Shown: piece by piece, positions 32,361 to 39,917 of the stretch | Layout of the letters: each line of letters opens with the position of its first letter | Position numbering within the stretch: the stretch's first letter is position 1 | Source of the DNA: Fibrobacterota bacterium | GTDB taxonomy: Bacteria; Fibrobacterota; Fibrobacteria; UBA11236 | Length of the DNA stretch: 64,000 bases | Assembly: GCA_947482115.1 (NCBI GenBank) | Contig: CANKII010000005.1 | Span: forward strand, 62,001 to 126,000 | Direction of reading: 5' to 3' | Program-made: the position numbers and the translations under genes | Notes under the pieces: model-generated | The model's input: only the letters and a program-made list of their open reading frames with translations | The model's database searches: none | Told to the model about the DNA's origin: nothing

Positions 32361-32891
32361 ATGCGTAAGCTTAGTCTGGTTCTGGGGATGACGGCCGCTT
32401 TGGCCGGAGGGGTATTTGCCGTCTCCATCAATACGACACGCAGTAATATCAAGCATACCGCGGCTGCAACAAATCCCGGGGATTCCACGGGGATGAATTC
32501 GACAGGTGATGCGGGATCGGATAACGCCGCCACTCCTGCGGCGAATACCAAACGCACCCAGATGAACATGGGACACATCATGTGGACCGCAAAGAGCCAG
32601 CCCGGCAGCGATAGCGCAACCTCACCGAAGAATGATGCCGCTCTTCAAAATGATGCAGCCGGTTCAGCCATCATCGGCACCTGCCGCACTTGTAGTGGAG
32701 CCTGCAGCAGCTGTTCCCCGCCGAAGTGTGCATGTGCAGCAGCCTCTTCCGACATGACAACGGCAACGAAATGCCCCGATGGTTGCACTCCTCAAAAAAA
32801 CGGGGACTGCAACTGCGGCGACCCCAACAATGTCACCATTCCTGAAAAAAGCGCCGTCAAAGAACAACTGAAAGCGAATCCGCGACATTAA
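32361..32891 (+). CDS. Exported Cys-rich protein
   Basis: 176 residues. GGGGAGGA lies 6 bases before the ATG. MRKLSLVLGMTAALAGGVFA is a signal peptide. The middle is low-complexity (Asn/Thr/Asp/Ala). The C-terminal half holds GTCRTCSGACSSCSPPKCAC and KCPDGCTPQKNGDCNCG, ten cysteines in all. No family is recognised. It is the second intact Cys-rich exported protein of this locus. Confidence 0.7.
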   Translation: MRKLSLVLGMTAALAGGVFAVSINTTRSNIKHTAAATNPGDSTGMNSTGDAGSDNAATPAANTKRTQMNMGHIMWTAKSQPGSDSATSPKNDAALQNDAAGSAIIGTCRTCSGACSSCSPPKCACAAASSDMTTATKCPDGCTPQKNGDCNCGDPNNVTIPEKSAVKEQLKANPRH

Positions 32892-32903
32892 TACATTGTG
32901 TCC

Positions 32904-33956
32904 ATGCCCTCCTTACGCGTCTTGTTCGCCGCAGCATTGTTATTGACCCTTTTCATTTCCGCACCCAAAGCCGTCACGGTTCCCGCCGGGGAATTAAGAG
33001 CCGACAACGTAAGCGATCTCGCCCCGCATCCTCAAATCGGGAAAAACTTCAACGAGTTATGGACTTACCAGTTCTGGCTGAGCAACGGCGTGCAGGCGCA
33101 AATAAGCCTTTCGCGCGCCAACTTCGGCAGCTACAAGGATCCGGTGTGCGGCGCTGATTTTGCACTGATGGGTTTCAAGAGCCAGAATTATTTCGTGGGT
33201 CGCGAGTATCCGGCGAAAAATTTCATCTTTGATTCGGCAAAGGGACGTCTTGCCGTTCACGAAAAAATCTTCTTCGAAGGCCGCCTACCACTCAAACACC
33301 ATCTGTTCTTTTCCACCGTCAAAAAAGGCGTCACCTATTTCGCCGATCTCACCTTTGAGGACATCACGCCGGGAGCGGTCTGGGGCGACGGTGTTTTTCA
33401 TCTGAAGGACAACCATACCGCCGGATTGTTTTTCCACATCCCCGGGGCGCGGGTGCACGGCCGTGTCGGCATCAATGGGGATACACAAACTGTGGATGGA
33501 TTCGGATGGATGGATCACACCTATCAAACCGGTTTCGCCACCAAACTCATCGATGCCGGATATCGATATGCCCTGATTCCCAAATCCTCCGAACATCGCG
33601 GAAAAATGGAATACGGATATTTTTTTGAAAGCAGTTCCGGGGTTTTCGGCTATGGCCTGCGGGAGGAAAATGGCCGCTGGATTCTGCTACGCCCCAGCGG
33701 ATTAAAAACTGAAAAAGGTTCTCTGGGAGATCTCAGTATTCCCAAACGCGTGGAAATTTCATTCGACAAGGCTGCGGCCACCCGGTTGCAACGCAAGGAC
33801 GATCGTCAGCAAACCTCGGCGCTTCAGGAACTCAGCCGGATGGAAAGATTCGGTGCCAAAATGTTTCTGGGCGGGCAAATATACGGCTGCCGCGGAACGG
33901 GCATGGTGAACGACTCGTTACTGGCCCTTTATTCCTTCACCGAAATCACGCATTAA
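32904..33956 (+). CDS. Exported CrtC/Svf1-like lipocalin-fold protein
   Basis: About 350 residues with an N-terminal signal peptide (LRVLFAAALLLTLFISAPKAV). The lipocalin-pair pattern of the CrtC (hydroxyneurosporene synthase)/Svf1 group is visible: FADLTFEDITPGAVWG, the ARVHGRVGINGDTQTVDGFGWMDHTYQ strand pair, and the C-terminal VNDSLLALYSFTEI. It probably handles a hydrophobic ligand outside the cytoplasm; the substrate is unknown. A GTG at 32898 is an alternative start. TACATT ends just before it. It shares its stop (TTAA) with the next gene on the other strand. Confidence 0.65.
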   Translation: MPSLRVLFAAALLLTLFISAPKAVTVPAGELRADNVSDLAPHPQIGKNFNELWTYQFWLSNGVQAQISLSRANFGSYKDPVCGADFALMGFKSQNYFVGREYPAKNFIFDSAKGRLAVHEKIFFEGRLPLKHHLFFSTVKKGVTYFADLTFEDITPGAVWGDGVFHLKDNHTAGLFFHIPGARVHGRVGINGDTQTVDGFGWMDHTYQTGFATKLIDAGYRYALIPKSSEHRGKMEYGYFFESSSGVFGYGLREENGRWILLRPSGLKTEKGSLGDLSIPKRVEISFDKAAATRLQRKDDRQQTSALQELSRMERFGAKMFLGGQIYGCRGTGMVNDSLLALYSFTEITH

Positions 33957-34966
33957 TTGTCTTCATCATGCACCTCCGGGGGGTACATGATCGCCACGCC
34001 TTTTTCAGTGCCGAACCAAATCTCCCCTTCCGGACCCGCCATGACCGTGTAGATGTACCGGGTCAAAAGACCGGTGGTGGTGTTCTTGGTGAAAAGCTCC
34101 CAGTTGTTGTTGCGAAAACGCGTGCTGCCTCCGCGAATGCAGGCCCACACATCGCCAGCCGGACTCAAGGACAGGGAGTAGACCACTTCTTTGGCCAGTT
34201 CCTTCAAACGGCTGTCGGTTTGAAAATTGGTCCACTTGCCGTCGCGATCTAGGCGCGCCACGCCGGCCTGGGTTCCCACCCAAATGGAATTCGCCGAGTC
34301 CACCAGCAAATAGGTAATCCCGTCATGTGGCAAACCGCCGCGTGTGCTTTGTACGGTGTATTGGGTCCATGTCGAGCCGGTGAACTTGACAAGTCCGCCG
34401 ATGGTGCCAATCCATTTATTGCCGGAAGAGTCCACCGCGATGGCCGTGACGACGCGGTTGGGAAGCCGGCCGGAAATCCGATCCCCGGAATAAGTCGTCC
34501 AAACACTGCCGTGAAACAATGCGAATCCATTGCGGGTTCCCACCCATCGATCCTCCTTGTCCACAGCCAATGCAAGCACCCTGTCATCCGGTAAACCGTT
34601 ATGCGTACTGTCGCGGCGGTAATTCTTCCATCGCCCGTTGTCGTACACATTAAGTCCGCCGCCATCGGTTCCGATCCACAGGGCGCGATATCGATCTACG
34701 CCCAGACAGGTGACGGAATCCGACGCCAGTGCGCCACTGGTGGCAGACCGGGTAAAGATCTGGAAATTGTCGCTCTTGTCAATGAAAGTGAGGCCCTTTG
34801 GAGTCGCGAAATACTTGTTGCCCAGATCATCATGTGCCATGGCAATAACCTGCCCGACCGCGCCCGGCAGCCGTTGCATATCCATCAGCACCCAGCGATA
34901 AGGTGCAGCCGCCAAAAGCACGCAAAACATCGCGCAGGCGGCGGAGATGTGAACCCATTTTTTCAT
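33953..34966 (-). CDS. Exported two-component-regulator-type propeller protein
   Basis: 337 residues with signal peptide MKKWVHISAACAMFCVLLAAA. About six to seven Reg_prop repeats follow (DRYRALWIGTDGGGLNVYDNGRWKNY, DSSGNKWIGTIGGLVKFTGSTWTQY, DSANSIWVGTQAGVARLDRDGKW, GPEGEIWFGTEKGVAIMYP). No kinase, receiver or DNA-binding domain is attached, so it is a free propeller, probably periplasmic or surface. GGAGG precedes the start. Confidence 0.8.
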   Translation of the reverse strand: MKKWVHISAACAMFCVLLAAAPYRWVLMDMQRLPGAVGQVIAMAHDDLGNKYFATPKGLTFIDKSDNFQIFTRSATSGALASDSVTCLGVDRYRALWIGTDGGGLNVYDNGRWKNYRRDSTHNGLPDDRVLALAVDKEDRWVGTRNGFALFHGSVWTTYSGDRISGRLPNRVVTAIAVDSSGNKWIGTIGGLVKFTGSTWTQYTVQSTRGGLPHDGITYLLVDSANSIWVGTQAGVARLDRDGKWTNFQTDSRLKELAKEVVYSLSLSPAGDVWACIRGGSTRFRNNNWELFTKNTTTGLLTRYIYTVMAGPEGEIWFGTEKGVAIMYPPEVHDEDN

Positions 34967-35023
34967 TCCGGCCTCCGGTCTTTAATTTAACGTACCAAGA
35001 GCGGTGTTGCTACCATTCGCGCC

Positions 35024-35968
35024 ATGATTCCCCTGCGATTTCACTTTATCTGGATCGGCCGCAACTTCCCCTTCGTGAACCGGCTGGCCGTGGAGTCGGT
35101 GCGACAAACCCATCCGCAGGCCGAGATCATCGTCCATTTTCAGGACGGCCCGGTGGGAAATGCGGACTGGGATGCGCTGAAAAGCAAGGTGGAATTTCGC
35201 CCCATCAATTTGGCCGGATGGTTGAACGACCTCCCCCCCTCTCTGAAGTCCGTTGGAGAGTCCGTGGCAAAAGTGTCGGCCAGCTACCCTGCGGGCCGCA
35301 GCAATATTTTGCGCTATCTCATCCTTTACCGCGAAGGCGGGATTTATCTCGACTTCGACACCCTGACTTTAAAATCCTTCACTCCCCTGCTGAACAACCC
35401 GGCTTTCATCGGAGAAGAGGAAGTGTTCCGCTGCGACGACGATCGAGTGGCGGGAAAATACACGTGGGACCTCCCCTTGATGGGAGCCTTGTTTGGCATC
35501 AGCTACGGCCTCTCCTATGCCAATGTCCAATGGCTGGGCAATCTCGAGGTATTGAACGGAATGAATCGCGGTCTGATGAAGATCTGGAGCGCGCGAAAAC
35601 TCAACAACGCCCTTCTGGGTTCGGAACCGGGCAACGCTTTTTTCGCGGAAGCGTTGAGATTGATTCCCGAAACCGATGCTGGAATGCGCTTCGCATTGGG
35701 ACCGATGTTGATGAACCGGGTTTATGAATCCGAGTCCAAAAATTCCATCAAACGTTTGGACAAGGATGTTTTCTATTCCATCCCGCCCAGCCAAACGTTT
35801 CGCTTTTTTTATGGACGCCCTTCGGCGATTTCAGAGGATGCATTGGCGATTCATTGGTGCGCGAGCAACCATAAGGAACTGGCACCGACCTTGACGCGGG
35901 ATGTGCTGGAAAAATCCACCAGCCTTTATGCGCGGCTGGCGCAAAAAATCATTGCCCGCGGGATTTAA
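35024..35968 (+). CDS. Glycosyltransferase, GT32-like
   Basis: 314 residues. Opens with IPLRFHFIWIGRNFPFVNRLAVES. SNILRYLILYREGGIYLDFDTLTLKSF contains the DxD metal motif (DFD) of OCH1/GT32-type sugar transferases. A later segment, LAIHWCASNH, is typical of the family's end. It probably adds a hexose to a surface glycan. TACCAT lies 7 bases before the ATG. It ends in a TTAA shared with the DUF2334 gene. Confidence 0.8.
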   Translation: MIPLRFHFIWIGRNFPFVNRLAVESVRQTHPQAEIIVHFQDGPVGNADWDALKSKVEFRPINLAGWLNDLPPSLKSVGESVAKVSASYPAGRSNILRYLILYREGGIYLDFDTLTLKSFTPLLNNPAFIGEEEVFRCDDDRVAGKYTWDLPLMGALFGISYGLSYANVQWLGNLEVLNGMNRGLMKIWSARKLNNALLGSEPGNAFFAEALRLIPETDAGMRFALGPMLMNRVYESESKNSIKRLDKDVFYSIPPSQTFRFFYGRPSAISEDALAIHWCASNHKELAPTLTRDVLEKSTSLYARLAQKIIARGI

Positions 35969-36753
35969 TTCGTCCAATCCAATTTTTCAGGCAGCGTAAA
36001 TTCCCGATCCTGTTTCAATTTCCTCAGAACATATTCGATGTTCCGAACCGTCAACGGGTGATCAAAATCATGCGGATGCATGGCCAAGCGCACAATAGGA
36101 TCTTTGCGAAACAGAAAAGCCTGAGCCGGACACACGGCCAAAGAACCGTATTTTCGCAGCAAAGTGCGCGTGGCCCAGGTGATGACCGGCGCCGGTCGGG
36201 ATTTGCCGCGATACACGTCATAGATGAGATGATGATCCTCGGTAAACGGAAGATTCATTTCCCGGAGCAATGGCAAAAGGACATCCGGCTTGAACAGCCA
36301 TGCGGGAGGAACGAACCCCTCGGGCTTGATTCCCTGAAGACAATGGGAAAATTCTTCCAAGCCCGCCTGAAGACGGCGGCGTTGCGCACCAGCATCCAGA
36401 GCGAGAAATTCTCCTTCACCGGCGGTTAAAAATCTCCGCTTCATTCGATCCTTGAAATGGAGTTCCACCTCCGGCTCCGGGGAAACGGGGCGATCCTGAT
36501 GATAATATCCGTGCAACCACCAGCTCACCTTGAAGGAGCGGTCGCGACGGCACCAGTCCAGAAACTCGGGGTATTCCGAGGCGCGGTAGCGGCCGTGAAA
36601 CTCCGGCACAAACAGGTATTGCACCTGATCCACCTTGAGCGAGCGCAACAGGGATTCCGCCTTGCGCAAACGCGGCAAATGCACCGCTGCCACGTCGTGC
36701 AGGGAAACGATCAAGGATGGATTCGATGCATTCACGAGGCCAACTCCCGCCAT
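35965..36753 (-). CDS. DUF2334 polysaccharide-deacetylase-like protein
   Basis: 262 residues of the polysaccharide-deacetylase fold variant. IVSLHDVAAVH gives the His-Asp pair, WWLHGYYHQD the HGYxH motif, and LAMHPHDFDH the HPxD motif. The family lies close to NodB-type deacetylases and often travels with GT4 genes, as here. It probably trims or modifies a cell-surface saccharide. The start overlaps the upstream GT4 gene by 22 bases. Confidence 0.78.
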   Translation of the reverse strand: MAGVGLVNASNPSLIVSLHDVAAVHLPRLRKAESLLRSLKVDQVQYLFVPEFHGRYRASEYPEFLDWCRRDRSFKVSWWLHGYYHQDRPVSPEPEVELHFKDRMKRRFLTAGEGEFLALDAGAQRRRLQAGLEEFSHCLQGIKPEGFVPPAWLFKPDVLLPLLREMNLPFTEDHHLIYDVYRGKSRPAPVITWATRTLLRKYGSLAVCPAQAFLFRKDPIVRLAMHPHDFDHPLTVRNIEYVLRKLKQDREFTLPEKLDWTN

Positions 36754-37874
36754 GTATTTACCATCCGTTCAACAGCTTGATCCCAGGTTCCATATCGCAG
36801 CGCCACTTCGCGATGCTGCGTTGATCCAGCGGCAAGATCCGAATTCGCGGCGCTTTGAATAGCGGTGAGAAATCCGTTCGCATCTCCCGCAGTGAATTGA
36901 AAGGGTGAAGTGCACTCCGCCAAAAGTTCTCCCGTTCCACCCGTGTTCGGACCGACCACAATCAGGCCGGACGCCATGGCTTCCAGAACACCGAGTCCAA
37001 AAGTTTCAAAAGGACCGGGCGCGAGGAAAATATGATGAGAATGATACAACTCGACCAGCGATTCTTCCCCGGTCAAAAATCCTGCGAAGCGAAAGCGTTC
37101 GTGATGAATCGATTCAAAGCGATCCGCAAACGCGCCGCGTCCCGCCACTGTCACATGAAAATTGGGATTGCTCAATAAAGTGGGCAGGATTTCCAGCAAC
37201 AGCTCGATGCCCTTGTCGCGATCGAGGCGGCCCGCATAGAGCAGACGCAGAGGCTGCAACGACTGCGATCCCGGTGAAGATGCCATATTGAAAAAGGCTG
37301 GATTCACTCCAAAGGGAAGCCTTCGCACATTCTCCACTTTTTTTTGTCGCAAGGATCTTTCCATGATTCCCGAGGCCGTCGCCGTCCAGTCGAATCGGCG
37401 TTGCACGGCATAGAAAACAGCCGATGCCATGCCGACCATTCCTCTCCGCAACCCTTTCCATCCTCCGCGCTGCGACCACGGAACCAAATAACTCGGAACG
37501 GGATCGCTGTGGTAAAAGGAAACGAGCAAGCCGTTCCACAAACCGGATGCACGGTACGCCAGACAAAACAAACTGGTAAGCCACGCATCCCCGGCTTCAA
37601 TCACATCGGGCCGCAATTTCCGAATCCATTGGCTTACGCGGACATAATCCAGCATCAACCGGTAACCCTGCGGATCGGAAGTCAGGGGCTTGCCGTAAAC
37701 CTGTATGAGGTAAACCGAGGGCGATAATTTTTCCACCTGATATGCGGGACCCGGATAAATCAGACAATACACATGCCCGCTCTGCTTGGCAAACCAATCG
37801 AGCTTGGCCCGATGATAGGTGCGAATGCCACCCGCCTTGGGCCCGTAGAAGGTATTGATGTCCAGAAAAACCAC
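36732..37874 (-). CDS. Glycosyltransferase family 4
   Basis: 380 residues with a GT-B fold. The N-terminal FYGPKAGGIRTYHRAKLDWF acceptor-side loop is followed by LLYAGRLDRDKGIELLLEILPTLL and the donor-site FLAPGPFETFGLGVLEAMASGLIVVGPNTGG (E-x7-E). It starts at GTG 37874, transcribed with the DUF2334 gene. A divergent second GT4 gene lies 26 bases away, so the three probably act on one glycan or glycolipid. Confidence 0.85.
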   Translation of the reverse strand: MVFLDINTFYGPKAGGIRTYHRAKLDWFAKQSGHVYCLIYPGPAYQVEKLSPSVYLIQVYGKPLTSDPQGYRLMLDYVRVSQWIRKLRPDVIEAGDAWLTSLFCLAYRASGLWNGLLVSFYHSDPVPSYLVPWSQRGGWKGLRRGMVGMASAVFYAVQRRFDWTATASGIMERSLRQKKVENVRRLPFGVNPAFFNMASSPGSQSLQPLRLLYAGRLDRDKGIELLLEILPTLLSNPNFHVTVAGRGAFADRFESIHHERFRFAGFLTGEESLVELYHSHHIFLAPGPFETFGLGVLEAMASGLIVVGPNTGGTGELLAECTSPFQFTAGDANGFLTAIQSAANSDLAAGSTQHREVALRYGTWDQAVERMVNTWRELAS

Positions 37875-37900
37875 GCAAGTCCCCGTAAAAGGAGAAAGTT

Positions 37901-39250
37901 ATGTTTTTGCCGGTCATGACCGAATCCCCCGCGAAATCCCCTGCTTTTCGTTTGCATTTGCCCGTGGGATTCCTGGGAATTTCAGCTCTATTTTTCTTCT
38001 GGTTCCTGGAATTATTTCTCCATCTTCCGGCCCTCCTGAGCGCCCGGAGAAAATACCGGAAGGCATTGCAAGCGGCTTCCCGGACCGAACCGTGGGTCGC
38101 CTGTGTCAGCGATAATCTCGATGAGGTCAACGGCATCGCCCTCGCCTCCCGCGTACAGTTGCGCGAGCTCCGGCGGCATGGCCATCAGGCTTTCCTGTTC
38201 GGGGTGGCTTTCCGCGACCGTCCTCCGCGCCGCGAGGATCCGGATCAGGCGTTGATTCTGGCCCCGGGCCGTTACTCCGTCGATCAGGTTGGATATCCGC
38301 AAAGCGAAATGGTGGTGTTGGACCTTTCGGCCTTCATCGCCTTCGTCCTTGAAAACCCGGTGGACATGATAGAGTTCGAGACGTTTGCGAGTCCGGTGAT
38401 GGTGTTGACTCTCGTCGCCTCCAAAATCATGGGCATCCGCACGCTCTGGCATTATCGCACCGACATCGTGACCTACATCGAGATGTATGTGAAGTACAAG
38501 CTCGGAGTCGTCTTTTTGAAACTGTGGATCAAGGGTGTCACTCGCAGCGCCGGCCCGGTAATCGTTCCTTCCGAAGCTTCGCGGAAAAAAGTGGAGGCGA
38601 TGGGATTCGCACCCGGCGACATTTACAAGCTGCCACGCGGCGTGGATCTTTCCGCCTTCCATCCCCGTCTTCGCGATCGAAACTTCTGGAACGAACGCAG
38701 AGTTCCAAACGATGGATTTCTGCTGTTATACGTGGGCCGTCTTTCACCGGAGAAAAATCTCGGAACTCTGGCGGATGCCTTTCGGGAGGCCTTGAAAACC
38801 CGTCCCGACCTGCGCCTGATCGTGGTGGGCGACGGACCTTCACGCGCGGACTTCGAATCCCGCATTCAATCCACGGGACGGGCGCACTTCACAGGTTTTC
38901 TTGAAGGTGAAAATCTTGCGAAGGCCTTTGCCTCCGCCGATCTGTTCGTCTTCCCCAGCCTCACCGAAACTTTCGGCAACAGCCCTGTGGAGGCGATGGC
39001 CTCGGGTCTTCCTTGTCTGGTCAGCGATCTGGGCGGCCCTTGCGAAAGCATAGTGCCCAATGTGTGCGGCGAAATTTTCAATCATCAGGAACCGAATTCC
39101 CTGCGCGACGGTATTCTTTCACTAGCCGGAGATCCGGAAAAGCTGGAACGCTACCGTGCGGCGGCCCGCATCCGGGCGGAGGAATTCACCTATGAAAACT
39201 CCGCGCGCGCCTTTTGGAATCTTTATACTTCTCTCTGGAAAACCAAATAA
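37901..39250 (+). CDS. Glycosyltransferase family 4 with N-terminal membrane segment
   Basis: 449 residues. AAAGGAG precedes the ATG. An N-terminal transmembrane segment (LPVGFLGISALFFFWFLELFL) is followed by a GT-B fold: VSDNLDEVNGIALASRVQL, LLYVGRLSPEKNLGTLADAF and FVFPSLTETFGNSPVEAMASGLPCLVSDLGG. The membrane anchor suggests a lipid-linked acceptor. It resembles the DGDG/SQDG-synthase-like GT4 branch, but the sugar is unknown. Confidence 0.83.
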   Translation: MFLPVMTESPAKSPAFRLHLPVGFLGISALFFFWFLELFLHLPALLSARRKYRKALQAASRTEPWVACVSDNLDEVNGIALASRVQLRELRRHGHQAFLFGVAFRDRPPRREDPDQALILAPGRYSVDQVGYPQSEMVVLDLSAFIAFVLENPVDMIEFETFASPVMVLTLVASKIMGIRTLWHYRTDIVTYIEMYVKYKLGVVFLKLWIKGVTRSAGPVIVPSEASRKKVEAMGFAPGDIYKLPRGVDLSAFHPRLRDRNFWNERRVPNDGFLLLYVGRLSPEKNLGTLADAFREALKTRPDLRLIVVGDGPSRADFESRIQSTGRAHFTGFLEGENLAKAFASADLFVFPSLTETFGNSPVEAMASGLPCLVSDLGGPCESIVPNVCGEIFNHQEPNSLRDGILSLAGDPEKLERYRAAARIRAEEFTYENSARAFWNLYTSLWKTK

Positions 39251-39264
39251 AAAGGAAACCCGTC

Positions 39265-39558
39265 ATGTTCGTTCATTGCGTTTACTTCTGGCTGAAACCC
39301 GGCATCACGGCTGAAGAGGAAAAACAATTTCTTGCAGGAGCGCAGGCTCTGACGAAAATCAGTTCCGTGAAGCACGGATGGGTTGGAAAGCCTGCCGACA
39401 CGGACCGCGCCGTCATCGATCGCACCTATTCCTACGGACTCGTGATTGTCCTTGACGACGAAGCGGGACACGAAGCCTATCAGGTCGATCCGATCCACGA
39501 CGCGTTCCGGGAAATGCATGATTTGTGGACGGGTGTGAAGATTTACGATTTTCAGTAA
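39265..39558 (+). CDS. Dabb-family protein (stress-responsive alpha/beta barrel), copy 1
   Basis: 97 residues starting MFVHCVYFWLKPGITAEEEK, with VKHGWVGKPADTDRAVIDRTYSYGLVIVLDD and a terminal HDLWTGVKIYDF. It is a dimeric ferredoxin-like barrel of the Dabb family; function unknown. AAAGGAA lies before the ATG. A related gene follows 62 bases later, so this is a tandem duplication. Confidence 0.85.
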   Translation: MFVHCVYFWLKPGITAEEEKQFLAGAQALTKISSVKHGWVGKPADTDRAVIDRTYSYGLVIVLDDEAGHEAYQVDPIHDAFREMHDLWTGVKIYDFQ

Positions 39559-39620
39559 CTGGCACCGCTTGGCTTCGACAAGCTCAGCCAGCGGTCTCAC
39601 GTAATCCATTCCGAGGATCC

Positions 39621-39917
39621 ATGTTCCTACACTGTGTTTATTACTGGATGAAGCCGATGTCGGAGTCGGAGCGGGAATTATTCACATCTGAGATTATGAA
39701 GCTGACGAAATTGGCTTCCGTGAAGCATGGATGGTTTGGAAAACCTGCGGCGACGGATCGTCCGGTGATCGATCGCAGCTATGACTATGCACTGGTAGTG
39801 GATGTTGGAGATGCAGCGGGGCATGATGCATGGCAGACTGACCCCGGGCATCTTGCGGTTCGGAATGTGGTTGGAGGAATGTGGGACAGGATTTTGATTT
39901 ATGATGTAGAGGGTTAA
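39621..39917 (+). CDS. Dabb-family protein, copy 2
   Basis: 98 residues, clearly paralogous to copy 1 (MFLHCVYYWMKP, SVKHGWFGKPAATDRPVIDRSYDYAL, GGMWDRILIYD). The spacer from copy 1 holds a CTTCGACAAGCTCAGC repeat (39573-39587), which is translated only if a longer upstream start is used. The start at 39621 follows GAGGA. It ends in a TTAA shared with the propeller gene on the other strand. Confidence 0.85.
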   Translation: MFLHCVYYWMKPMSESERELFTSEIMKLTKLASVKHGWFGKPAATDRPVIDRSYDYALVVDVGDAAGHDAWQTDPGHLAVRNVVGGMWDRILIYDVEG

